NCBI GenBank assembly: GCA_036250195.1
Contig: JAVHZZ010000003.1
Location: 338,401,375 to 338,465,374, forward strand
Direction of reading: 5' to 3'
From: Mixophyes australis
Lineage: Eukaryota > Chordata > Amphibia > Anura > Limnodynastidae
Length of the DNA stretch: 64,000 bases
A program made the position numbers and the translations under genes. Below, piece after piece: positions 32,290 through 43,300 of the stretch (position 1 is its first letter; every line of letters begins with the position of its first letter). The notes under the pieces are model-generated. The model was not told the DNA's origin and made no database searches. It saw only the letters and a list, made by a program, of their open reading frames with translations.

Positions 32290-33070
32290 GTAACTTGTGT
32301 GTTAATGATTTCCATGCTCTCATGATCCTCTCTTCATGTCCTCCATTCACAGGTGGATAATTAATCCGATTTGATTTACAAATGGAGCTTTGGAATTTGT
32401 TACACTGCCCTCTTTCTTGGTGTCAAGGAAAGCAGCTCTCCAATCGTTCAGCATATATAAATATTACAAAATGTTATATAAAACAAGTCTCCAATTTGAG
32501 AACGGTTAAAACACTCAACATAGATAATGCTGGAAATACACATATGGCAGAAATTTTAACCAGACAGATGGTGTATTTAGATTTCTAATCAGAATGCTTA
32601 GTACTGATGCATTCCTGGTATCTAAAGCATCTCAATGTTACAACAATAAAACACGAGGCCATTTCGTAAATTCTAGCACTTGCTAACGCATTTTGACTCT
32701 TTCACAGAGTCTTACTCAAGATGTGCTGGGAGGTGGTGCTGTACGGTAGAATTGATACATCCGTAAAAGGCCAACTGATAAATCCATCATCTACATAAGA
32801 AAATTAGGAAAACAGACTCACGCTACAAAAAGAATCAGTGCATTCATACAAATATAATTGATATACCCAATGTTTATATCTTAATTCTCAGCCACATCTT
32901 CTACACACCAAATCTAGGCAGTTTGCTACACACAGGTAAGCCCCCCCACCCCACCCCTCCTCATTCTCATTATATACAGATCCACAAACACAAAACCTCA
33001 TCATGCACCATGGAACACCTAAGCATCACAGTGGTAATAGCTTGTCCATAATATTGCTCTGCTGTTTTGC
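32290..33070. other. Intergenic sequence
   Basis: No gene recognised. A CCCCCCC-type run lies at 32941-32960. Confidence 0.45.
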
Positions 33071-33074
33071 TACT

Positions 33075-33285
33075 GGTCTGTATATCTCTTCCATGGGCTC
33101 TTCTGCACATTTCTTGCCTGCACTTATGTACACCTCTTGTGTGTTCTCCACTGTCAATCTCTTGTGTGAGCTCTTCTGTGCACCATTTGTCTGCTCTTCC
33201 ACACACCTCTTGTGTGTGCTCTTTTGTACATCTCCTGTACTTGCTCTTCTGCGCACCTCTTGTGTGTCTTCTTGTATACATTTAG
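33075..33285 (-). repeat. Degenerate tandem repeat, about 30-bp units
   Basis: Units built on CTCTTCTG(T/C)GCACCTCTTGTGTG recur about seven times with variable spacing. Read on the minus strand they give a repeated K/R-E-H-T-rich peptide (such as RRAHTRGV). They follow directly after the GIY-YIG relic frame. Confidence 0.8.
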
Positions 33286-33549
33286 TCCTAATCTAATATT
33301 TCTGATGTGTCCAGAGATGTATATTTTGCAGTTGCAGCGAGGCCTTGTACTGCCAATGTACTTTAGCTCACAAGGGAATTCAAGCATATAAATATTGTCT
33401 TTTGTGACACAATTAATACTATTTTGGATCTCAAAGAATTCTTTAGTAAAATCTGATGTGAGTTGCGGTTGTGTGAATGGATGTTTTGCTGCTTTTGCAA
33501 AGGTTGCAGTAAATTGCAGTGTGTTGGGTTGATAAAAAATTGGTGGCAT
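33154..33549 (-). pseudogene. Penelope-like element relic with a degenerate GIY-YIG domain
   Basis: The 131-residue minus-strand frame contains INCVTKDNIYMLEFPCELKY followed by IGSTRP (residues about 46-71). The IY and YIG landmarks, the intervening Cys and the following H-I-R-N-I segment fit the GIY-YIG nuclease domain of Penelope-like retroelements (pattern like VIYLLxCPCGxxYVGxTxR, then EHIxNI). Decay is clear: the first Cys position is Phe, the catalytic Glu before His is Gly (SGHIRNI), and the conserved Arg is not in place. The C-terminal 40 residues are encoded by the tandem repeat. No reverse transcriptase part is visible nearby. The GIY-YIG match is by eye. Confidence 0.55.
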
Positions 33550-33674
33550 TTGTTGAGGTATGGGGGAGAAATATGCTAACCAATTCTTGTTGCAGATGCA
33601 TTTTTTCTACAAAATAATCAATTTCTGCCTAAAATGCAGACAGAAATTGCCTCCCAAAAAAGATGCTTAATGAC

Positions 33675-33775
33675 GTGGATAGTGTTATTAAGCTCCGCCT
33701 CCACTAGAATCTGGGAGCCTGCTTGCTCTTCCAGGAGGCTCCTAGACATTCTGGGAGATTATGCTTTTACCAAGC
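33675..33775. mobile_element. Fragment of a CATACTTG-family MITE
   Basis: AGCTCCGCCTCCACTAGAAT, CTTCCAGGAGGCTCCTAGAC and ATTCTGGGAGA match the right half of the family in diverged form. The terminal AAGTATG is not recognisable. Confidence 0.5.
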
Positions 33776-33813
33776 TCATTTCTCTCCATTTTCCTATTTG
33801 TTTTACACTATAA

Positions 33814-33980
33814 CAATGGATCCCAAACTTTCTTAGTTCGAGGTACCCTTAGGGTCTCCATAATTTTTTCAAGGCACCCTTAAGCCAAAATAATTACCAA
33901 ATCGTCCCCTGTCTTGCTTGCCACCGGACCTGGCCATGGCACACATGTAAGATTGCTGCAACGCACAGTTTGGGACACTG
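33814..33980. mobile_element. hAT-type MITE, host of a second hAT insertion
   Basis: It starts CAATGGATCCCAAACTTTCT and ends CAGTTTGGGACACTG. It is the reverse-orientation relative of 6828-7006. Its left duplication is CACTATAA (33806-33813). The matching CACTATGA is found only at 34259-34266, beyond the second element, which landed 3 bp outside this element's right edge. Confidence 0.85.
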
Positions 33981-33983
33981 CAC

Positions 33984-34253
33984 CAGTGGCGGATGCAGGG
34001 GGGGGGGGTGTTCGGGGCTTGCTGCCGACAGCTGCACACTGTGCAGGTCCGTTCAGCAGTGACAGTGTGCTGCCCGGCTGCTCTGATTGTGTTTTAAACA
34101 CAATCAGAGCAGCGGGGCAGCACACTGTCACTGCCAAGCGGACCTGCACATACTGTGCAGCCGCCGGCAGCCTTAGAAGTCGGGAGGGGGGCTGGGCATA
34201 AATCGCCCCCCCTACATCGCCCCGGGTATAGCAATTTCCTAGATCCGCCCCTG
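33984..34253. mobile_element. hAT-type MITE, 270 bp, perfect 8-bp duplication
   Basis: It starts CAGTGGCGGATGCAGG and ends CCTAGATCCGCCCCTG. CACTGCAC flanks it exactly (33976-33983 and 34254-34261). The middle is a long GC-rich inverted repeat around AACACAATCAGAGCAGC. The duplication straddles the right end of the older element at 33814-33980. Confidence 0.92.
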
Positions 34254-34269
34254 CACTGCACTATGATGT

Positions 34270-35290
34270 TTCTTACCTCAGTGCCTCTATCCTGTTTCTA
34301 TACTGCAGTCTTGTCTCATGTCGGCCTCTCTAAGCTCTAAGTTGCTTTAGCAGCAGTCCATTTTCATTAATAGAATTTTCAGATACTTCCACCTAATGTT
34401 AGCAGAAGCAAGCCCAGTACTCAGAAAAGCTGTGCAAAATTCTGTTTGGAAACATCACGCACTTTAATATGCATTTGTGCACCTAGATTTTTGCCAGAGT
34501 AAGTGCACTGGTTTGCAAAGGCAATTTCTGCCAAATGCATGGGTTTTCAAAGCAATAAGGAGGAATTTGTGTAATAATAATAATTAATATTATGACTTGA
34601 CTTAAGATAAACTGAGAAATATTTTGTAACAATATCTAACTTGCCTGACTCAGATCCTCAACAAACACATGCGTGTCCTCTCCTCTGCTCAGCCAATTCA
34701 GCATAGCTAGTTAGAGCTTTGTGTTTAGGAGTGTATAATGTCAGTACACAATGACTTCATGCATTAGTCTGCAAGTCAGATAGTTTTGTAATTAGCACAT
34801 GATTGTGACATTGCCTCATTAGTGCCTACATCTGCATTCTTCCTATATAGGAAACCTGTTCTCAACACTCTTTGCCTGAGCAAACCATTAATACTCAGCA
34901 TTAGCTGTGATTACTCTGTTGCTGAGCTTTGGCCTACGTGACCACCCTATTTCTCCAACACTTGACATTGGTTAGTGTCTCTAAACCATTCACTCCTGAC
35001 CTCAGATAATTCTACCTTCTCCAGGCTTTGACCTTGACTAATCTGTCTACTCTTCTGTCTGGACGTACTTCTTGGATCAACAGACAGGACACCATCTTCA
35101 TGTCACGTCGGTATTTTAGTCCTTACTTGTGGGGGTTCTACAAACAGGAATGAAATGGATAGTTCTAAAGTGGTAAGAGATAACATGTACACTATTGTAC
35201 ATTGCGCCTGTTCACATTTTTTCCATCTCCCTGCTCACTGCTAATTTGTGGCTGCATCTCCAAAGAATGAAAATTAGGCCTGTACCTTGA
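34270..35290. other. Intergenic; possible old LTR remnant
   Basis: Around 34780-35110 a TATA-like CCTATATAGGAAACC precedes C/T-rich sequence with texture like the LTR at 35517. Ends are not definable. Confidence 0.3.
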
Positions 35291-35319
35291 AGTGCACTGG
35301 ACGTACCAGAGCGCTTCAT

Positions 35320-35516
35320 ACAGTGACGGAACTACAGTGGGTGTACAGGGTGTGGCCACTATGATCCCTGGAGATGAGGTGGCTCGGCAGTGTCGGTGTC
35401 ACTTCCCCTCTCCAAGGCCACCGCTTGGGACCTTCCACATGCCCGGGTGTCCCACATTGCTGCCCAAGGCTACCGCTCTGCTCAGAGTCCTCTTCAGAGC
35501 AGAGCTGGAGGCCTGG
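35320..35516. mobile_element. hAT-like end fragment
   Basis: CAGTGACGGAACTACAGTGG resembles the hAT-like terminus at 19344 (CAGTGGCGGAGCTACC). The other end is missing, perhaps because of the adjacent LTR. Confidence 0.4.
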
Positions 35517-36035
35517 TGTCACGAATCAGGGTCTTAGCCCTGTTTACACCACTCGGCGGTACCATATTACCGTACATCTTCCTCCTGGTCGTATGCAACA
35601 TGTTATCCTGGGACAAGCGTGACTTCTGTCTGCAGCACTAAAGGTTGCCATCTTGGGTGAAACATTTGCTAAGCTTCCTGCTGAGTCTGAACACCTGATC
35701 CCATTCCCCAATTGGCTTCCTCTGCAGACTATAAGAGTCCCCTCCTACACTCAGCAAGTTGCCAGTGCAACACTTCCTAGTTCCTGGTTCCAGATCTACA
35801 AGTTGCTGTTGTTATCTCAATATCAACTATTAACCAATTGTGAGAATTCAGCTTCATTCTACTGCTGAAATAAATACCTTGGTTTGTTATTCCTCGTGTG
35901 GCTTCACCTTCTTTGTACCTGCAAGCAAGCTCTATGAGCAAGACATTCATCCAGCCCAGCAGTTTCAACTACACTCCTGCCACAGCTAGTCCCTGGGGTC
36001 CCGAGACGGATACCAGAAACTATATTGCCGTGACA
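35517..36035 (+). mobile_element. Probable solo LTR, 519 bp, Gypsy-type
   Basis: It starts TGTCACGAATCAGG and ends TTGCCGTGACA, giving the inverted ends TGTCACG/CGTGACA. CCTGG precedes and CTTGG follows (4 of 5), in line with a 5-bp duplication. A TATA-like ACTATAAGAG is near 35730 and a poly(A) signal AATAAA near 35870, in the expected order. No gag or pol is found on either side, so it is a solo LTR. Gypsy is inferred from style. Confidence 0.7.
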
Positions 36036-36039
36036 CTTG

Positions 36040-38080
36040 GGATGTTACAGCTGCATCTTCAGGCCCCTACCGCTGCTTTGAGGCCTGGCGGTGTACACAC
36101 CACTCCTTTAAATTCAGTTATAACCTTGCAAATGTTCTTTTAATATGCTTTTATATGTACATCTGTTCCCCCGGCTGTAGCTGGAACCTCTCAATACATA
36201 TTGTTTATTTTTTCCCATACTTTACATGCTAAATGGTTTGCTCTAACTGCCGCAAAAAATCCCATAGTTACTTATTTTCCTCTGTTGTTTTCATTTAAAC
36301 CACATCCCAGTTACCTACCATCATTTAAAAGAAATAAAGAACCTCTAGGGGATATCTTCTATCTTCGTCCATCTTCGGTGACTTCCTGCTGTGTGCTGCA
36401 GGCCTGGTGTCTAGCAGGACCGTACCTCTCCGCAGGTAAATGGAAGCATACTTAGAAACTTCAATCTTCTCCCTACCAGCACCTGACTAATAGTTTTGTC
36501 CCCTCCCTTGCTGTCAGCAATGTAAGATATCAAGCTCACCACCAACCTCTTCCTCATTATACAAATCATACAGAGTTACACTGCCACTTCCTGTACCTTC
36601 TCTCACATTCATTTTACACCATCCTGTTCATTAAAATAGAGACATATTCAACTGTTTAATTTCCCCTGCATTAAATCTCTGCAAAATAATATATTGCTCC
36701 CATAGTTCCCCTTAGTCTCTCATCTCTTCCTTTTTATCCAGATAATACTGTTACTCTATCACTTTGTTTCCTTTTCATTTTATAGTACTTTTATGTCATC
36801 CTGTTCATTAACCCATGTAGAGACATGTATCATAGTTCAGTTTTCCCTGTTTTTATCATTATATTGCATCTGTTATTACCTCACTTATTTGCAATTTTGT
36901 AATCACGTCCTGGAGTATTCACCTTCTCTCGTCCATACTGCATTTAAGCTTCCCCATGACTGCATGAACCTCATTATTCTCTTAATTTCAATTCTCTCTG
37001 TGCTGCTTCAACAATCCCAAACCAATCCCAAGTGTTTCTTTGTTCCTATTCTTCTGTTTGTCATACCCACCAACATTTAAAATAACACCCAGACTTTTGA
37101 ACCAAATCCTGCTTTTCTCTGAGCATCAGACAGTAGTGACTACAGATATTTACTTCAACCCTGTTTCTTTTCCAGTCCATGTCTTAACAATTCTATCACC
37201 CTTTTCCTCAATTATTTTATTTAATGTATGCAGTCTCACTGGTTACAACCATGGTTCACTATGTTTCCTTTAGACCTTCATTTATTAGGCCTTATGCAGT
37301 GTTGGACACAATTAATACTTAAAATTTAAGCGTAAATTGCATCCTTTTAAAATATGTAACTTACTTGTATCCTACCCGCACGTATGTTAAGATAAAATGC
37401 GTACATTTTAGTAAGATACGCTTAAAGCGTATCCTACATTAAAGTATAAGCCTGACCAATAAACAAAATAAAAGAAATAAGAGTATCCCTCCCCAAAAGA
37501 AGAGTATCAGTCACTCCCTCACTGACCCATATGCAGGTTGGTGAGTGCAGGAGAAAAACAGTCCATGGATGCAGATCAGCGAGGAGGGAAGTAGGGAGGG
37601 GAAATAGTGATGGGGAAAGATGAAATAGGATTCTGGAGAAAGGGAGAAGGGGAAATTCTAACTCTCTTTGTACACAATGAAAACGTAGGTGAATGCCCCT
37701 CAGTGTGGATAACTCGTGTCCTTGTCTGATAGTTATTTAGCCTTTTCATTATATTATATTATTCCATTTCTACAGGATATACAAGTGCACAGTAAAGGCA
37801 AGTCACTAACAATTTCCCAATTTGGACGTCTGTTCTAATGAACAACTCATTGACCCTCATTAAAGAAAAGTCAAGTGACTGAAAGGCTTTTGGATTTGCT
37901 CCAAAAGATGCACTGTATTGATTTGATTAGATTATTCATAAACAGTAGCAGTGATGTCACAGCAACCTAACTGATTACAGTATTACATTTTTGTCTTGTG
38001 TCAAATCCTCCTTGACCACTGGTGTTAAAATAAAACACCTGTATATGAAAATGAAACCCATTATATATCACTGTATATAT
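36040..38080. other. Intergenic, with a diverged internal duplication
   Basis: CATCCTGTTCATTAA followed by AGAGACAT and TTTTCCCTG-like sequence occurs at about 36619 and again at 36797, so a block of roughly 180 bp looks duplicated. Near 37410-37432 lies a short palindrome (GATACGCTTAAAGCGTATC). No exon is supported. Confidence 0.5.
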
Positions 38081-38084
38081 ATAA

Positions 38085-38410
38085 TCATCATCATCATCAC
38101 CATTTATTTATATAGCGCCACTAATTCCGCAGCGCTGTACAGAGAATTCATTCACATCAGTCCCTGCCCCATTGGAGATTACAGTCTAAATTCCCTAACA
38201 TACACACACATAGACAGAGACTAGGGTCAATTTTGATAGCAGCCAATTAACCTACTAGTATGTTTTTGGAGTGTGGGAGGAAACCGGAGCACCCGGAGGA
38301 AACCCACGCAAAAACGGGGAGAACATACAAACTCCTCACAGATAAGGCCGTGGTCGGGAATTGAACTCATGACCCCAGCGCTGTGAGGCAGAAGTGCTAA
38401 CCACTTAGCC
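38085..38410 (-). mobile_element. V-SINE-type SINE, minus strand
   Basis: A near full-length copy read on the minus strand: the head at about 38410 (AAGTGGTTAGCACTTCTGCC), B-box-like AGTTCAATTCC, the core, and the tail TATATAAATAAATGGTGATG at 38085. CACTTCTG, GCTATC and TATGTTAGGG put it with copies 2190 and 3457. Confidence 0.9.
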
Positions 38411-38414
38411 TATG

Positions 38415-39940
38415 TGCATTGGTGTCTATAGGTATGTGCATGTATGTATTGTGGTGGTTTGTGGTCTGAAGCTGTTACTGTAGTGATATAGTCTACCCAC
38501 TACAGCTCAGTGTCTCACACCTGTGGGAGTCTTATGCTGACACATCATTGACACATATTTATTGTTGATTCAAGTTTTGTTACTTTTTCATATATCAAAG
38601 TTGATTAGTTACATAAATTGCTATCTTAGCCTTGGTTACCACCATTCTTAGATGGTGATTACAAAACAGGTATTGTGGCAGTACAAGTACCACTGTGTTA
38701 CCTGTTAAATAGGCTTCCCCCCACGCAAGCATTCAGAACCCTCCCTCTAGAAATCTTGTGTTTGTCCCGGACCTTAAAGGACTATTGCATTTAACTACAA
38801 ATCATAAAGGTGGACTATTCCTTTAATATTCTGAATTATTTGTATTCAATATGAAATGTTATCAGTTGTTCAGTTTTATTATTATACTTATCCCATTTTA
38901 ATTACTCATAATATTTTATATAATATAATTTATCATAGATTATTTTTGCTATATTTTATTTTGGGACATTTATATTTTTGTGTATTACATTTGTGATTGG
39001 TCCCCCTAGATGTAAGGTAGGATTGTAGGTTTTTAAGTGTTTATTAAATTACATTTATTAAATGTAATTACCTACCTAATAGCCATTGACATCATCCACT
39101 ATAATTTAAATGTAGAGTGTTTATGATGTATAGAAGGATGCCATATTATTCACTAATATATATTTGGAATATAAATCTTTTGTCACCTTTCATCCCCTCT
39201 GTATCGTATAGGCCAGTCTGTCAACTAAGCTTAAATGCCGATTCTAAGTAATCACTATGGTAATGCATGAGAACCGATAGGAAACAATAATGGGCGGGAC
39301 TTTAGAAATAAGGATTAGGATTGGTTAAATATAAACACCAATCATACTAACAATAATACTAACAATAATACATCCTGATTGGCAGAACAATAGTCACGTT
39401 TTAATGGGGGTGAGTATATATCAGTTGTCAGAATGTGTCTCCAGCTTGCCTTGAGAAAGAACTCTAGCGAAACGCGCGTTGGTGTTGTTTCCATCTGTCT
39501 CTATTTGACTCCTTCGTCTTTAGATAAGAAAAGCTTAGAGCCATTTCAGGAAGTCATCAATACACTTCCCTATAATAGCGCTTGTACTGCCAGCATTCAT
39601 TGTATTGAAATGGAGATCGTTTCCTAATTGAGCACAGTGCCACAGTTTACATTTTCTTATAGGCAGCTAGCAATTCACTCCCTTATCATAGGGTTTCTTT
39701 TGCTGTCTATATTTATTTTGAATGATTAATGATTAACTGTGAACCGATTACACATATCATTAGTGGATTCTTATAACCGCAGTCTAAGTAATTTCTATGG
39801 ACATTTTAGACACTTTTTGGACTAGTGATTTCTATCGGCTGGAAAGCTAAGAAACTAAGCTCTGAGCCACAAGTGTATTAGTGGGGAATTATTTTAATAC
39901 CCCATATGAGAATCAATCATTTGATTAATCAAAATTTTAC
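38415..39940. other. Intergenic, with one ribozyme-like motif
   Basis: Mostly AT-rich unique sequence. 39433-39627 is an open frame with no domain. See the motif at 39449-39482. Confidence 0.4.
39449..39482 (+). ncRNA. Degenerate hammerhead-like core motif
   Basis: CTTGAGAAAG is followed after a short stretch (AACTCTAG) by CGAAACGCGCGTTGG. This layout resembles the CUGANGA ... CGAAAC core of minimal hammerhead ribozymes known from Penelope-like elements of amphibians. The first core block departs from consensus and pairing of the stems was not verified, so it is at best a relic. Confidence 0.25.
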
Positions 39941-39948
39941 TCACTAAG

Positions 39949-40920
39949 GGGCACATTTATCAACAGTCACCAAAAATGAAAAATAGTTTTCAATCCATTG
40001 CATTGATAAGGATTGAACTATTTCTCATATTTATTAAAAAAACAACACAGGAACAGCAGTTCCGAAAAACTTCTGTTCTTGTGAAGTGGAAAACACACTT
40101 ACCACTGCCTTTTCGTTCCCAAAGCAGCATGTGATGAACGGGACTCCAGTGTGCATGCACCGAGTGAAACCCTCGGGCATGTGCACAAATCTCTCTGCTC
40201 TCTATGCAATTATAGTTGCAGTGAGGGCAGCACGGTGGCGTAGTGGTTAGCACGTCTGCCTCACAGCACTGGGGTCATGAGTTCGATTCCCAACCATGGC
40301 CTTATCTGTGTGGAGTTTGTATATTCTCCCCGTGTTTGCGTGGGTTTCCTCCGGGTGCTCTGGTTTCCTCCCACACTCCAAAAACATACTGGTAGGTTAA
40401 TTGGCTGCAATCAAAAAATTGACCCTAGTCTCTCCCTGTCTGTCTGTCTGTGTGTGAGTGTCTATAGTAGGGAATTTAGACTGTAAGCTCCAATGGGGCA
40501 GGGACTGATGTGAATGAGTTCTCTGTACAGCGCTGCGGAATTAGTGGCGCTATATAAATAAATGATGATGATGATGATGATGAGTGACAAGGAGGGATCA
40601 TGTGATCCCCCACACATGTGCTGTCCAGCTCTGCTCTTTGGAGCAAAGCTGATAGCACTGAAACTTTTCAATTATGATGATGTATGCCAGCTTGAGCTGG
40701 CGTACATGAACATGATTGAAAAGATAATTTCATTTATTGTTAAATAGTGTTACTGAGCACTCACCATACACTATTATGTGGAGTGCTCAGTAAAATGATA
40801 AGAGATGCAAAGCAGCAGATATCATAAATATCTGCTGTGATGCTACAATCATAAATAGCAATTTAGTGTTTAATCAACAGTTTTCTGGGATTTTACAGGA
40901 GGGAAACCCTTGATAAATAG
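39949..40920. mobile_element. Possible MITE interrupted by a SINE
   Basis: GGGGCACATTTATCAACAGT on the left and CCCTTGATAAATAG on the right form a weak inverted pair, and the V-SINE at 40225-40582 lies between. Inner halves do not pair well, so this is tentative. Confidence 0.3.
40225..40582 (+). mobile_element. V-SINE-type SINE, CACGTCTGCC subfamily
   Basis: Full length, GGGCAGCACGGTGGCGTAGT to (ATG)n. A-box-like TGGCGTAGTGG, B-box-like AGTTCGATTCC (exact at the key TTCGA), complete core and tail. It shares CACGTCTGCC, GCTGCAAT and TCTATAGTAGGG with 11808-12175. Of all copies here this one looks closest to an intact polymerase III promoter. Confidence 0.92.
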
Positions 40921-41247
40921 GGGCCTGATTCATTAAGGATCTTAACTTAAGAAACTTCTTATTTCAGTCTCCTGGACAAAACCATGTTACAATGCAAGGG
41001 GTGCAAATTAGTATTCTGTTTTGCACATAAGTTAAATACTGACTGTTTTTTCATGTAGCACACAAATACTTGATAGCTTATTTGTAAATTTAAAGTTGAT
41101 ATTTGTGTGCTACATGAAAAAACAGTCAGTATTTAACTTATGTGCAAAACAGAATACTAATTTGCACCCCTTGCATTGTAACATGGTTATGTCCAGGAGA
41201 CTGAAATAAGAAGTTTCTTCAGTTAAGATCCTTAATGAATCAGGACC
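40921..41247. mobile_element. Palindromic MITE, 327 bp, TAG duplication
   Basis: The halves are near-perfect reverse complements from GGGCCTGATTCATTAAGG inward over about 150 bp each. TAG lies on both sides (40918-40920 and 41248-41250). GGG ends with a 3-bp duplication fit PIF/Harbinger. Related, more decayed copies: 6692-7196, 44815-45145, fragments at 10774 and 45170. Confidence 0.9.
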
Positions 41248-41250
41248 TAG

Positions 41251-42360
41251 GACCCTAAATAAGTGGATAAATATTTGTTCTGTTTAATGTATTATTATTA
41301 TTATGAGACAGTGGAAAATGTGCAGAGAAATACTGCAATTTTAATCACTTTTTTATACACTTCACAAACACAATTTTGTTATTTGTTTTTTTAACCATTA
41401 TTTCGCTACTTTCCATTATTTATTTATTTTTAATGTATTATAAATATTTAAAATTTATTACATCATGTAGTGCCTTTCTATACACTTCTTTTCTTTCCTC
41501 TTTTTTGGTCTTTTAATAATCATTTCAGAAAATATCTGCTGTAATTTATACAACATTAAGTGTGAATTAATAATTTTGTACGCAATGTATTAAATGTAAT
41601 TGTAAAATAGATGTTCATAGGGACTAAGAGAAATGGACTTGGTACTATTTTATTGTGACTCTCTGCCAATTGTTAAAAATGTGCTGTCCATATGAAATCT
41701 TATAATAAGCTGGAATGTTGGGAAAACCAATAAAGCTTTAGTGGTTTTTACTGTAATGAATGTAGTTTGGTGCTTAGTCTGTTTTTCATGACATGGTGAA
41801 ATGAATTATAAAAAACGGAACCCTGAAACCTCTGCATTTTTAACAATGGCCCAGGGAAAATTTACACTATAATGAATTGTAATTAACCCACCTTCAAAAT
41901 AGTTTTTAGGCTATTTTGTCAATTACAATCATATGTTTGGTAAGGATTCATGTTTAGTGCGTGCGTCCACAAAATAAGGGTCTCTGTAACACTACAGCGG
42001 CATGTAAAGCTGTCGTAAATACGGGCAGTGTGACAACAACATACTAATGTAATACTGGATGGAGGCACATATGTCTAACAGCTCATGTAAAGCTGTATTT
42101 ACCCTGTAATGACCTTTAACTGATACATAAAGAAAAACATATTTTTAAAGGACAGCTAAAGCAGACAGTGATCCAATATGAAAAGCCATTATATAAAATT
42201 CACAAGTATAAATGTTCTTTACAATAACATTTTATGATATGTGAGTTGGGCGTTAGTTTGCGGGATGAATAGTAGAAATGTTGGGTTTGTAGTTCTATTT
42301 TCAGGTAATTGATCCACAAATCTTTTACTACATTTTAAAGCAAGAAGACACTTAATACAC
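41251..42360. other. Intergenic sequence, nothing recognised
   Basis: Very AT-rich, without repeats that I can delimit or an exon. Confidence 0.45.
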
Positions 42361-42429
42361 TATATATATGTGTATGTGTATGTGTATGTATATGTGTATA
42401 TATGTATATGTATGTATATGTGTATATAT

Positions 42430-42779
42430 GGGCAGCACAGGGGCCTAGTGGTTAGCACTTCTGCCTCACAGCACTGGGGTCATGAGTTCGATTCCCGACC
42501 ATGGCCTTATCTGTGTGGAGTTTGTATGTATGTATGTATGTATGTATGTTCTCCCTGTGTTTGCATGGTTTTCCTCCGGGTGCTCTGGTTTCCTCCCACA
42601 CTCCAAAAACATACTGGTAGGTTAATTGTCTGCTATCAAAAATTGACCCTAGTCTCTGTCTGTGTGTGAGTGTGTGTCTATAGTAGGGAATTTAGACTGT
42701 AAGCTCCAATGGGGACTGATGTGAGTGAATTCTCTGTACAGCGGAATTAGTGGCGCTATATAAATAAATGATGATGATA
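42430..42779 (+). mobile_element. V-SINE-type SINE with internal (TATG)n
   Basis: Head GGCAGCACAGGGGCCTAGTG, B-box-like AGTTCGATTCC, core and tail GCGCTATATAAATAAATG. The core word TTTGTATGTTCTCC carries a (TATG)n expansion at 42525-42549. It combines CACTTCTG and GCTATC of one subfamily with TCTATAGTAGGG of the other. TATG/TATA microsatellites flank it on both sides. Confidence 0.88.
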
Positions 42780-42831
42780 TATGTATATGTAAGTGTGTAT
42801 ATATGTGTATGTATATATGTATATATAAATA

Positions 42832-43170
42832 CTCAGTGGCCACTTTACTAGGGTACACCTGTACATATGCTCCTTAATGCAAATATTTAATCAGCAAATC
42901 ATATGGCAGCGACTTATTGCATAAGAACATGCAGACATGGTCAAGAGGATCGTTTTTTGTTCAGACCAAACACCAGAATGGTGAAGAAATGTAATCTAAG
43001 TGACTTTGACCAGGGAATGCATGATGGTGCCAAACGAGTGGTTTGAGTGGATCGGGGTTATTTGACGGGGTGGTTTAATTGGATGGATCTTAGAAACTGC
43101 TGATCTCCAGGGATTTTCATGCATAACTGTCTCTAGAGTTTACAGAGAACGTGCGCAAAACAAACAACAT
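42832..43170 (+). mobile_element. Tc1/mariner-type transposon, 5' part
   Basis: It begins CTCAGTGGCCACTTTACTAG after TA, the target dinucleotide of Tc1/mariner elements. The sequence GAAACTGCTGATCTCCAGGG, ATTTTCATGCATAACTGTCT and CTAGAGTTTACAGAGAACG corresponds to the helix-turn-helix part of a Tc1-like transposase (ETADLLGFS... then VYRE). Stops interrupt the frame and the element ends abruptly near 43170. Confidence 0.7.
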
Positions 43171-43173
43171 CCA

Positions 43174-43300
43174 GGGCCTGATACATCAAGGGACGTAAAC
43201 ACCGATTTTGTGCATACAATCTGCAAAATCACTCTGCGCATACCCAGAGCCGCACCATACGCCACAGAACACAGCCCCGTTCAAATTCATCGTCAAGCAC
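43174..43300. mobile_element. MITE end fragment
   Basis: GGGCCTGATACATCAAGG resembles the GGGCCTGATTCATTAAGG terminus at 40921. No matching right end is found. Confidence 0.35.
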
